Shown piece by piece: positions 10,699-19,952 of a stretch of DNA of 64,000 nucleotides. Below the pieces are notes generated by a model, which had not been told where the DNA came from, made no database searches, and saw only the letters and a program-made list of their open reading frames with translations. The DNA lies in the NCBI GenBank assembly GCA_014529385.2, contig CM043967.1:128873182-128937181 (forward strand), read 5' to 3'. Each line of letters opens with the position of its first letter. The first letter of the stretch is position 1. Made by a program: the position numbers and the translations under genes. This DNA comes from Adiantum capillus-veneris (lineage: Eukaryota; Streptophyta; Polypodiopsida; Polypodiales; Pteridaceae).

Positions 10699-12780
10699 GT
10701 GGTGAGAGGAGTTGAGGATCACATCCAAGTGTGTGAGTGTCGCAGTTTAGTGAGTGTTAAGTCGGGTGAGAAGGGCAACATGTTTTCAGAGAATATTAAG
10801 GGCAATCTCATGGCGGGTATGCAAGAGGATGCGACAGAAGCGATGCCGAATACCAGGTCCATGAAGACGGCGATGGAGGAGTTGGTCAAAGTGCGGCAAC
10901 AACAAGAGCCAATCGAGGTGGAAAGCGATGAGGCTGAATCTCTGAGTGATCAGGGTAGTGTGGAGATGGCGGTGGCAGCTTTTGACCGTAATGAAGCGGA
11001 AACCCAGGTATGGCTAAAGCGTATCGGTCTTTATGAATTTGCATGTCTACCATGGGGGGTACATGGGAAGAAAATGAATTTGTTGAGCAGTAGTGGAATA
11101 TGATAAAGGAAAGTGATGGAATGATTATAGCAGATGTGCACTTGACACCAAAGTTGGTGTCTAAAGTCTTTAAGGTTCCTTGTCTAACTGTGCCGGCTAA
11201 GACGAGGAAGCTGACTGATTCCCAGATGAAAGGGGAATTCGGAAATCCGGTAGGTACGAAGGCATACTACATGGTGAAGAATGCGGGTGGAAACAGAGGT
11301 TCAAATTTGTTTTGGTATTTGGAAAAAATGTGTATTCTCCAAAAGACTACCTACATGTCCAAGGAGGCTTTTGCTCCTTTGTTTTAGGTGGAGAGAGGCA
11401 TTAAAGTGGATTGGGCATCAGTTCTTTATGATCGGATGCAGTTAACTGGAAAAAGAGATCGACGTCCGACACCAAAAATGGGCAGAGTAGCACCTTATTT
11501 GGTTGCAATTTTCGAGTATGTTCTGAAGGTTTCGACAGTAGCAATAGTTTTGAAGACACCAGTGGTAGATGTGGCAAAAAAGAGGGAATAGCATATGGAA
11601 GTAAGAGAAGGAAATTGTTGTTGGGCTCTCCAACAGTTGAAAAAGGTAAATCAACTTTCAAAGTGTCTTGGAAGGGTTTGAAAGAATCGGAATCAAAGCC
11701 GAACAGTTTCACAATGGAATCAAAATCAAAGAAATCGGAGTCCAAGGGAAAGAAGGTAATGTTGTTCATGAAAGGAATGGATGGAGGTGTTGAGAAGACT
11801 GCTCTGGAAAGTTTCAAAGTAAAAGCGGGGAGCAGTGACAATTATGAGCATAAGGGAATTTTTTCTGTGGAAGAGGCAGCTAACTGTTTGACTCAACTGA
11901 ATGAGTTTATACAGAATCAAGATGTAGATCTGAGGGTGATGGAAGCTAAGAAAATGGAGCATAAATGCAGTGCTATCCCGGAGTGGGAAATGCAAAAAGT
12001 ATGAATGCAATTGTTTCAGGAGAGATCAGATAAAGAAAGACTGCAGGAGGAAGTTAGACGGATTACAGGAGATGCTTTGGCGAGAAATGCGGAAGTTCTG
12101 AGTGTAGCTGAGGATTTTACTAAGTGGGCAAATGGACTAAAAGCTGCAGTGGATGTTTTCTTGATTAATAGATTGACTCCATTGATAGATATGGAGAAAG
12201 CCGCATTGTAGAACGAGGGAATGACAGGTATTTTGGTTGCAAATTCGGATGCGTATGTTCTGAAGTAGGAAGTGCAGGAGTATACACAAGAGATGTGGAA
12301 TAAGGCAACAAGGCTTTGGAGGGAACACATGGAGGTGTCGAGACAGACAGATTCAAAAATTGGTGTTAGCTGGCATGAAAAGAAAGTGTTAGGAGGGAGA
12401 ATGAAGAATTGAAGGTGGAAAATGAGAAATTGGTGGCAGAGATGAAGGAGTTGAAGGAAAAAAGTAAGGAGATTTAAGTGAATGCAGGGTCCGTGAGTAA
12501 ATGGACAACAGAGCTAAGCAGTGATATTTTGGGACCAGATCGGATTGTAGCAGGAGAAGCGGATTCAGAAGTGGAAAAGCAGGTGGAAGCAGAGGGGGAA
12601 AAGCAGGTGCATTCAGATGTTGCAGCAGAAAAGGCAGATACAGAAGGAGATGCTGGGGAGCAGGTTGTTTGGTCAAGGGATTGTGGGTCCACGTCAGCCT
12701 GTGGCTCTAGCCATCGGGCTGTGCCAGGAGTTAAGCCTAGGAATTTTAGGATGTTTACCTTAGTGGAAGTTGGAATGTGA
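10699..12780 (+). pseudogene. G1 third ORF after integrase, function unknown
   Basis: A chain of open segments (10699-11103, 11100-11387, 11388-11591, 11615-12004, 12005-12211, 12478-12780), mostly in frames that read on from one another. It is broken by stops, at least three of them TAG codons where Gln fits (11385, 12209, 12266). Product features in order: a basic/acidic N-terminus, a hydrophobic mixed domain (ADVHLTPKLVSKVFKVP, VDWASVLYDRMQLTGK), a Lys/Ser-rich stretch, heptad-like Glu/Lys coiled-coil segments (about 11860-12200 and 12400-12475) and an acidic end. Athila elements carry an env-like or plant-transposon-protein ORF here, and the middle domain resembles that class only loosely. 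The link between integrase and this ORF (10331-10698) has open but unrecognised frames. Confidence 0.55.
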
Positions 12781-12999
12781 ACTTTTGTACTTTTGGGATT
12801 CCAAGGGGTGTTCTTGGGAAAGGGAGTTTCCCATTAGTCTTATCGAAATATGTAACTGTCCTGATCAGTATCATCTTGAGAATGTGAAGGCGGAAGTTAT
12901 GGCGGATTTAGTCTATTGTCAATTTCTGTGTTCTATTTCAGTTCTAGTTCCATTCTGATTTCTGTGCCTTCTCTATTATGAATGTCTATGCCTTAAACA
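12781..12999 (+). repeat. 3' end of G1 LTR (left boundary not found)
   Basis: About 12888-12999 matches the reverse complement of 61533-61645, the stretch before the primer site of the minus-strand gag element G6. That makes it the end of an LTR (ends CCTTAAACA at 12999) and ties G1 and G6 to one family. The left boundary is uncertain because G6 diverges upstream and no clear purine tract was found. Confidence 0.6.
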
Positions 13000-13070
13000 T
13001 TCATCCCACATTGGATGGGCAACTTACAAAGTATTTTTCTAGTGCTAAAGGATCTGCTAAGAGCATACGT
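13000..13070. other. Short spacer between G1 and the gag-only element
   Basis: About 70 bases with no gene. The last four bases (ACGT, 13067-13070) are repeated after the gag-only element at 17529-17532, so this is the insertion target of TR-A. Confidence 0.6.
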
Positions 13071-13777
13071 TGTCAGGAGTTTTTTGGAGCAACGGATTGC
13101 GCATATGTATATACACATGCATGGTGCATCAAATGAAGAATTGCCCATTTTCCAGAGCCAGGTGGTTACGTGGGGCCCACATGTGTACAGGTAGGACAGC
13201 ATGTACATAGTGCATCGATTTTCACTATCACCAGTACCAATATGTTTTTTCTACAATAATGAGGAGTTTATAGCGCTTAAAGCTTCTCGAGGAAGCTATC
13301 CGCGGGCCGACGACATGAGGTAAGCAGGTGCGTCAGATGGCATCTAGTGGCGTCAAGAGGCCGAACGGGGTCAATACTTGCACGTGGATGAGTACAGACA
13401 CAACGTGGGTGTTTTCTTGTGATAATTATGCAGAAATTTCATCATGAGGACCACTTTTTGGGTCCACTTCACGTGGTGGCGAGATGCATTATTGGAAAAA
13501 AGCTAAGTACCAGGTGTGCGAATGATGCAAAAAGGTGACAACTATGCACTGCTCCTCTTTTGAGCTGAGTTTTTTGGGTGTGTATGTGTGTGTGTGTCTG
13601 TGTGGAGTGGGCAAGTGGATAGTCTCTCTCCTCTCACTCCGGAGGTGTGTTCCTTGTCTCGGCCAGGTGTGTTGTGTAAGCCGAGTGGTGCCCCATAGTG
13701 TGTGTGTGTGTGTATCTTCCCAAGAGTGTGTGTAGGGTCGTTATAGAGGCACTGTGTGTGTTTGCATCCCGCTCACA
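13071..13777 (+). repeat. TR-A 5' LTR (internally deleted)
   Basis: Starts TGTCAGGAGTTTT and ends CCCGCTCACA. Compared with the 3' LTR it lacks the segment equivalent to 16861-17299 (about 439 bases): the join is GCACTGC followed by TCCTCTTTTG. Both TR-B LTRs keep the segment, so this is a deletion in TR-A. TG-rich microsatellites lie near its end (13575-13595, 13697-13713). Confidence 0.9.
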
Positions 13778-13783
13778 TTCTTT

Positions 13784-13799
13784 TGGTGTCCCCACGGAG
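13784..13799 (+). other. Primer-binding site of TR-A
   Basis: TGGTGTCCCCACGGAG begins six bases after the LTR end. It differs at one or two bases from the sites of G3 (48051), G4 (32228-32244, minus) and TR-B (38330-38343, minus). I do not assign the tRNA. Confidence 0.75.
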
Positions 13800-13839
13800 G
13801 ATCTTCTTCGAGTACCTTCTGCTTCGAGCTTCAAGCTTC

Positions 13840-13930
13840 GAGATTCAGGATTACAGGTTACGGATTATAGGTTACAGGTTACAGGGACAGGTACAGGTAC
13901 AAGTGATTCACACAAGTACAGATAGCTGGA
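13840..13930 (+). repeat. Leader repeat array with ACAGGT motifs
   Basis: Short imperfect repeats of TTACAGGT and ACAGGTAC just after the primer site, preceded by GCTTCGAGCTTCAAGCTTCG-type repeats. TR-B has a related array with a different unit arrangement (about 38200-38300). It is in the untranslated leader. Confidence 0.7.
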
Positions 13931-14516
13931 GTACAGTGATATACTAGCAGTGATGTCACTTGCAGTTGTTGTGGGTATGCATCACTTGGCGCCTATTTGA
14001 GCGCATTGTCTGCTGGATTGTATGTTACTTGTGGAAACTGCCATTGTACGCATTTGTGGAGCCATACTTGGTTGTATTTGGCAGTCCCAACCATTTCTGA
14101 GACTTGGTCTGGAAGATAGTCATTTCTGAGACTTGACTATACGCGATTTGCATTATCTTTCGTGTGAGGGTCGATAGCCTGAGGTTTTTATTGAGCTGGG
14201 GGATTCTCAAATGTGGAGATCCTTTCGGTGATACAGGTAGCTGGAGCACCCTTGTTGTGACCTCGCCACAGGCTATGTACTAGTGATTCCTAATTGATGC
14301 TCGGGTTCTATTGTTGGCAGTTTATGCATACATATACACTCTATATTTTGGGTTCTCACTGCTCTACTTCTGGGGAAACTCTGCCAAAAGTTTTCCAAGT
14401 TATGATGGCTGGTTTTTTGGTCTTTTGAGCCATTTATGCTGTTATGCTGCTGAAATTCTGACAAAATCAGAGGATAAGTCAGGTTTGCTTTCTTGGGAGC
14501 TTCATGGTTGGCTTTA

Positions 14517-14735
14517 ATGGATGATCAAAATGGCCCTCAATTCACTCCTTTTCATTTAACTCAGAGAATCCAGATAAATGTTCATGTGTCCAGGAAGATA
14601 TTTTTCCAGCAGCGCATAGTCTTTATGTTCGGGCCAAGAAGATTAAGAGAGATCCTGGAATGTCCTTTGCCTGTTGTAATTCCAATGATTAACTACGAAA
14701 ACTCATTTGATGTGCATGTGTTTGTCCTTATCTAA
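14517..14735 (+). CDS. Pre-gag 72-residue protein, unknown family (TR-A copy)
   Basis: Starts at ATG 14517 and ends with TAA, giving 72 residues, 101 bases before gag. It aligns without gaps to the 72-residue protein at 48358-48576 in G3, with 39 of 72 residues identical. The core is SRKI-x-FQQR-x-VFMFG (residues 25-39), followed by EIL, P-x-PV, and SFDV-x-x-F-x-L at the end. Identical residues mostly use different codons (the core serine is TCC here and AGT in G3), so the protein has been conserved, not just the DNA. No signal peptide or membrane helix is evident, and alternating hydrophobic residues suggest beta strands. The function is unknown. Position suggests a role before or with gag, such as RNA binding or particle assembly, but that is only inference. 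Confidence 0.8.
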   Translation: MDDQNGPQFTPFHLTQRIQINVHVSRKIFFQQRIVFMFGPRRLREILECPLPVVIPMINYENSFDVHVFVLI

Positions 14736-14836
14736 AGTTCAGCTCCATTGAAGTTTCTGGGAATTGGGTAGTGAAAAGTTTTGGGTTCTGACACGTGTGT
14801 TCGAAGGGTTTCTCAAAGCATTAAACTTGGGTAGCC

Positions 14837-16066
14837 ATGGCTTTCTCTTATCGGGAATTTCATGGAAGAAGTGGTGAAGATGCGGAAGACTTTTTGGAGG
14901 AAGTCGAGGTGGCATGCATAAGCAACAATATGTGTGATGAGGAGAAGATTTTGAGGCTATTTGGATTGCTTTTGAAAGATGAGGCCCGTGTTTGGTTCAT
15001 GGATTTGGAAGCTAAAGAAGCAGTGGCTTCTTCTTATGGTTTGAGTCTTGACAAGTTTATAGAAGCTTTTTTAGAGCGTTTCCAGGTTTTTGAAGATGCA
15101 AATGCAGTATGGAATGAGGTCAATGCTCTTAAGCAAGGTTCTTGTCAAGGTGTTGATGCCTATGTACAAGGTTTTACAGATTTATGGACTCGTTGGTGTG
15201 TTGCTCTTAAGGATGAGACCCCCCCTTGTTCATTGAAGAAAAGTTCTTTTGTTGATGGTTTGTCACCTTGGTTGCGGTTCGAGGTTGAGTTGAAGACGCC
15301 CGAGTATTTTGAAGATGCGGTATGCATTGGAAAGCACAAGGAATGGAAGTTTAAGCGTCTTGAGGAACATGGTATCAGTACAGGTATGCATGTGCAAGAT
15401 GGATTTGACATGGAAGATGAAGTTAAGCCTAAGCAGGTGAAAAGTAGCCTATCCTATGATGTTTCTCATTTCTTCCCAAGGTCTATTGTGAAGCGTAAAG
15501 AGGTCTTGCAGGTTGACAGGTTTATGGAAGAGCCTAAAGAGGTGAGTAATGCTTTGGATACAGGATTGAAAAGTCTTGAAGAGGATGGATTGGCTACTTG
15601 TGTACCTTGTGATTCTGGGTGTGAGTGTGAGGTTGAGGTTATTGATGATGAGCACGTATCTTTGGATACTAGTTCCTTGGAAATTAGGGAAGAGGGCAAG
15701 GTTGAGAGCCATTTTGTGGATTTGTTGGATGTGGAGCCTGTTTTGAAGCCATATTTTGATGTATGTGTAGTGATTGAACCGATTTGTGAGCATGATTGTG
15801 GTTTAGAGCAGGGATCTGTATTCTTGGAGACTGATGAACCCATGCTAGAAGCTATGGATGGTGGTGCTAGCCATGATTATGATGTGGATAAAGTTATGTG
15901 TGATGATGAGTATGCTTATGATGATGAGAAGGGGTTTGGCATATATGAGTCCAATCTCAACTGTGGATGCCTATGCCAGGGATATGTGTGCTGCGGGGAT
16001 ACTCTTGTGCTTTGGATATCAACAACTTTACCTTCACACAATGCTTTTAGCTACTTGGGTGCATGA
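14837..16066 (+). CDS. TR-A gag with acidic C-terminal extension, frameshifted late
   Basis: ATG 14837 opens a retrotransposon gag domain: FHGRSGEDAEDFLEEVE, then a Trp/Arg-rich core (ARVWFMDLEA, YVQGFTDLWTRW) and FVDGLSPWLRFEVE. It resembles the gags of G3 (FFGEPGEDAELFL) and G4. From about residue 190 there is no zinc knuckle. Instead a long acidic region contains a Cys cluster (CVPCDSGCECEVEV) and Asp/Glu/Tyr-rich tracts. Against TR-B a frameshift near 15955-15965 gives a short aberrant end at 16066. The original C-terminus (GEAKMPGDESLELS onward) continues in another frame at 16083-16325. The family role is capsid formation. Confidence 0.85.
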   Translation: MAFSYREFHGRSGEDAEDFLEEVEVACISNNMCDEEKILRLFGLLLKDEARVWFMDLEAKEAVASSYGLSLDKFIEAFLERFQVFEDANAVWNEVNALKQGSCQGVDAYVQGFTDLWTRWCVALKDETPPCSLKKSSFVDGLSPWLRFEVELKTPEYFEDAVCIGKHKEWKFKRLEEHGISTGMHVQDGFDMEDEVKPKQVKSSLSYDVSHFFPRSIVKRKEVLQVDRFMEEPKEVSNALDTGLKSLEEDGLATCVPCDSGCECEVEVIDDEHVSLDTSSLEIREEGKVESHFVDLLDVEPVLKPYFDVCVVIEPICEHDCGLEQGSVFLETDEPMLEAMDGGASHDYDVDKVMCDDEYAYDDEKGFGIYESNLNCGCLCQGYVCCGDTLVLWISTTLPSHNAFSYLGA

Positions 16067-16375
16067 TTTGTAGGTTGTTGCTATGGCTGGTGAAGCCAAG
16101 ATGCCAGGTGATGAGTCACTTGAGTTGTCTCTATTGGTTGGGTTGAATGTGGCATGCAATATTTATGCTTTTGGAACTCCAGAAAGGGAGGATGCGTTAG
16201 TTGGATATGCCTATGGTGCATTTTGGTTCATTGTTGACAAATGTAGGTGTGGTGTTATGATGCTTCTTGTGAATCAAGCGATATGCCTTTGGCCTTTTGA
16301 TCCAGGTAGAATGAGCATGTACTAGTGCTGCTGCTGAGCATGAATGCTCTAGCAGGCTAGGAGGTGGGCAAATTA

Positions 16376-17528
16376 TGTTAGGAGTTTTTTGGAGCAAGGG
16401 ATTGCGCATATGTATATACACATGCATGGTGCATCAAATGAAGAATTGCCCATTTTCCAGAGCCAGGTGGTTACATGGGGCCCACATGTGTACAGGTAGG
16501 ACAGCATGTACATAGTGCATCGATTTTCACTATCACCAGTACCAATATGTTTTTTCTACAATAATGAGGAGTTTATAGCGCGTAAAACTTCTCGAGGAAG
16601 CTATCCGCGGGCCGATGACATGAGGTAAGCAGGTGCGTCAGATGGCATCTAGTGGCGTTAGGAGGCCGAACGGGGTCAATACTACTTGCACGTGGATGAG
16701 TACGGACACAACGTGGGTGTTTTCTTGTGATAATTATGCAGAAAGTTCATCATGAGGACCACTTTTTGGGGACACTTCACGTGGTGGCGAGATGCATTAT
16801 TGGAAAAAAGATGCGTACCAGGTGTGCGAATGATGCAAAAAGGTGACAACTATGCACTGCGAGGTTAGTTTTTGGCCTATTCGGGGTCCGTTTGAGGTCA
16901 TCTAAAAGGCCAAGGGTGCCCAACTAATAAAGCTAAGTGTGGGAACTGAAAAAAGAGAGAGAAGACCAGAAAAAACGTGGAGAAGAGAGGAGGAATAGCC
17001 GCAACTGTGTTTTTGGGATTTGTGGAGCCTCTTTTGGCCGTAAACTGCTCATCCGATGTCGGATCTGAGCACTTTGACATTGTAGACTGGGGTTTTCGGC
17101 CATTCCGGACGCGATGGCGCTGTCCATTTTGCCAAATTCCTCACTCTTTTCCTGTTGTTTTTGCTGTGTAAGTTTCTCCTATGAGCGAAGTTTCTTCTCC
17201 AATTTGTGATTGTATCTGGCTTATTTTACCCATATTGTGTGAGCTGTTTGCCCCATTGGTGTTGGCCCAAGCTCAATTGTATCTAAACATCAGAAATTCT
17301 CCTCTTTTGAGCTGGTTGTTTTGGGTGTGTATGTGTGTGTGTGTCTGTGTGGAGTGGGCAAGTGGATAGTCTCTCTCCTCTCACTCCGGAGGTTTGTTCC
17401 CTGTCTCGGCCAGGTGTGTTGTGTAAGCCGAGTGGTGCCCCATAGTGTGTGTGTGTGTGTGTGTATCTTCCCAAGAGTGTGTGTCGGGTCGTTATAGAGG
17501 CGCTGTGTGTGTTTTCATCCCGCTCACA
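16376..17528 (+). repeat. TR-A 3' LTR
   Basis: Starts TGTTAGGAGTTTT and ends CCCGCTCACA; 1153 bases. It holds the segment deleted from the 5' LTR. Near 17296-17309 it carries ATTCTCCTCTTTTG, also present in the G3 LTR at 47863-47876. TG repeats lie at 17330-17350 and 17444-17464. Confidence 0.9.
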
Positions 17529-17532
17529 ACGT

Positions 17533-18000
17533 TAGCACAAAGCATTCTGAATGGACGATTCTCTCCCTATTCTAGAGTTTGCTTAGGTTTTAAATTTGAA
17601 CACCTGTTATGGTGGGGTTGGATACCGATTCAATAGTTTCATAAGTCAAGGACTTAGTAGGTGTGCTAACAAAGATTGTTGGCACATGTAACCTTCATTA
17701 GGGGTGAACATGTAGTTCTGTGTGTTCCAAAATGTTCAACAATCTGACATGAGGAAACTCCTATTCTATCCCTCAGTAGCTATTGATCCAAGCCTATCAC
17801 AAATTTTTTGGTTACTATATTTTGTTGGTTTTCCCTGCTTCTAGAGGTTTACAATAAAAGAAAGAGTGAGAACAACCTCTTGGAAAAATTCAAAAGATGA
17901 CTTGATGGGAATTTTTCCTTGACTAGTTCACAGGAGGTGAGAGGTAGAACCTAGTGGTAAAGGGAAGGGAAAATATGTAAATGTGAAAAGAAAAGATATG
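17533..18000. other. No gene seen
   Basis: AT-rich sequence after the TR-A target site. No long ORF, repeat unit or recognisable element was found. Confidence 0.5.
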
Positions 18001-19082
18001 ATGTGTTTGTGGAGCCATGCACCCATGATTCAAGGGTCATGAGGGGCTCATATCATCATGGCTTTGGAGCCATATGACGATTCAAATAGATGGGACCCAG
18101 GTGGAAGACTTGGTGAAGGAAGGAAACAGACACATGATTTTGCTGGATTTTCAAAAAATATGTCCACTCCGATCCAATAAGCGTTGTCTTCATCAAAGTT
18201 GTAGCATATGAGCTGGATATTTTGACCATATTTTTTTATAATTTTCGCAGCTACGGTCTAGGAGATATGGCAAAAATAGTGGACGCTAGTTTTTTCAACC
18301 GTGGTGGAGACCACCCCCTCTACCTTTACACACACACCCTTCCTTTTCCACATTGAGTCCTTCTCTAAAAATCAGCCATTAGTCTCCTCACCCTCCCCTC
18401 CTTCCTCCTCTCTCTCAAGCTCATAAAACCATCACAAATTCCTCTTCTAATCACCTCTCAAATCATGCTTAATCTTGTTGTAATTCATAATTTTTCATTC
18501 AACCCCTTTCTATTATTACTAGATATGCATTGATTTTATGTAGATTCTTTACATTTTAAAATAAGGAAGCTCTTGGACTCAAGCTATGGAGGAAGGAGTG
18601 AAGACAACACAAGTGATGATGGAGCCAATTAGTCGCAAATTAGTCAACAAATCACTTGGAAGGAGCTTCTTCATTGGTGGAATGTCCCTAATCAAGCTTC
18701 ATTTGTACAAATTGCACTTGGATCTTAACCTCACTCCTAATCACTCTCTTGCCTATATAAGGAGCCCCCCCCCTTTGTAATTTCAAGTCTCCCTCAGCCT
18801 CATTGAGTCTTTGTGTCACTCGTCATGAGCCCATAAAGCTCATTCATTCACTCTATTCTTTGCACATTCTAGAGTGCAAATTGTTTTGTGCTAGTAACCT
18901 CCCCTCCTCTTAGTTATGTTAATTAAGAGAGATCTTTTATGTGTGTGTGTGAGAGTGCTTGATGGGATTTTGGCTAAATCTTGAGTTGTTGTTTAGTAAT
19001 CTACATGCTATTTGTGTTGGGAGTGCTTGAAGTTATCCATTCCTTGTACACACATTGAGGTTAATGCTTCATTCATACTGAT

Positions 19083-19140
<58 letters not shown>

Positions 19141-19250
19141 ATAGCGGTCCTAGTCCACGCTTCCAAGACTAGGTGGTTCCCTCATCTCATTTCCCTTGTG
19201 GCGCAATGGATTTTGTTTTGGTGTAGAGGCCGCCATTCCAAATTTCCTTC
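18001..19250 (+). other. Degenerate LTR-like region with TATA box
   Basis: GCCTATATAAGG at 18751-18762, a long CT run at 19085-19136, then GACTAGGTGGTTCCC near 19168. The last resembles AACTAGGTGGTGCCCC near 47895 in the G3 LTR. Order and spacing look like the R/U5 part of an old Tat-type LTR, but no boundaries, primer site or flanking duplication were found. The short ORFs here are not convincing genes. Confidence 0.35.
19085..19136 (+). repeat. (CT)n microsatellite
   Basis: About 52 bases of pure CT, roughly 330 bases after the TATA-like box at 18753. Confidence 0.95.
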
Positions 19251-19650
19251 ATCACTATGAGCTTTTCAAGATACTCATGCAAGTTGGATATCTGGCTCAC
19301 AACGTCATGGAAAGTTGCACCAAGGTTTTTTTGCCTTTTCCCAGTATCTTTCAAAAATTCTCAAAACTGGTTGTCTTTAGACACCTTTTACTTATGGTTA
19401 CTCCTTTAAAGTACTCAAGTGAGTTATTAATTGAGTTACCATTTAGATACAAATGGTTGCAAAAGGACAAAAATGTTGAAAGTCAAGATGTTGCTCTTAG
19501 TTTCATTGAACCGCCTCACTGCACCAAGTATCAGCCCTTAGGACCATTGGCCCACGTAAAGGATGCCAATAAGAAAAACATCAGCGTTCTTCCAAAGATA
19601 CTATCGCTTGTGTTTTTTAGGACAAAAATGCCTCTGCAAGGGGGGAGTAA

Positions 19651-19829
19651 TGTCAGTCCAAGGGCCACCCTGGAGGTGAAAGACCTGGGCCAAGGGCTGG
19701 CTGCCTAGTGGAGAAGGGATCCTGCAAGCCAAGGGGCTATAAAAAGGGTGATTGGGCGGAGGATCGTTCACGGTAGTTCCTAGGTCCTTTCACTTAGGAT
19801 CCAGATGTCAGTCTCCCTATGGACTTTCA
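19651..19829 (+). repeat. Very short LTR with tract and primer site on its two sides
   Basis: Starts TGTCAGTCC and ends GGACTTTCA; about 179 bases. A purine run (AAGGGGGGAGTAA, 19638-19650) lies directly upstream and TGGTATCAGAG directly downstream. A TATA box CTATAAAAAG is at 19737-19746. The size fits TRIM-type elements. Purine tract before and primer site after the same LTR suggests a tandem element array or a recombinant; no second copy is in the window. An open frame over 19196-19708 crosses the boundary and is not supported as a gene. Confidence 0.5.
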
Positions 19830-19830
19830 C

Positions 19831-19841
19831 TGGTATCAGAG
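19831..19841 (+). other. Primer-binding site (initiator Met tRNA)
   Basis: TGGTATCAGAG, matching the C1 and G2 sites except for the last base, one base after the short LTR. Confidence 0.6.
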
Positions 19842-19859
19842 ATATGGAGGAGGGGAAAG

Positions 19860-19861
<2 letters not shown>

Positions 19862-19947
<86 letters not shown>
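19862..19947 (+). repeat. (CT)n microsatellite
   Basis: About 86 bases of pure CT, the longest microsatellite in the window, 20 bases after the primer-like site. Confidence 0.97.

Positions 19948-19952
<5 letters not shown>

Larger units (their letters stand above)
13071..17528 (+). mobile_element. TR-A: gag-only non-autonomous LTR retrotransposon
   Basis: Bounded by LTRs 13071-13777 and 16376-17528, with a primer site after the first and a purine-rich tract (AGGAGGTGGGCAAATTA) before the second. The 4-bp flanks ACGT match on both sides. The interior encodes a 72-residue pre-gag protein and gag, but no protease, RT or integrase, so it belongs with the described plant class of terminal-repeat elements carrying only gag (TR-GAG). 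It must borrow pol. Gag, primer site and pre-gag protein all resemble the Tat-like element G3. TR-B (34612-39483) is a second copy. Confidence 0.88.

Noticed and set aside
13071-13777. TR LTR as a tandem satellite because of its TG/AC repeats
   Set aside because: The repeats are short parts of a larger LTR with a clear primer site and 4-bp flanks.
19196-19708. 170-codon ORF
   Set aside because: It crosses the polypurine tract and LTR start at 19651, has no recognisable domain, and is not repeated elsewhere in the window.
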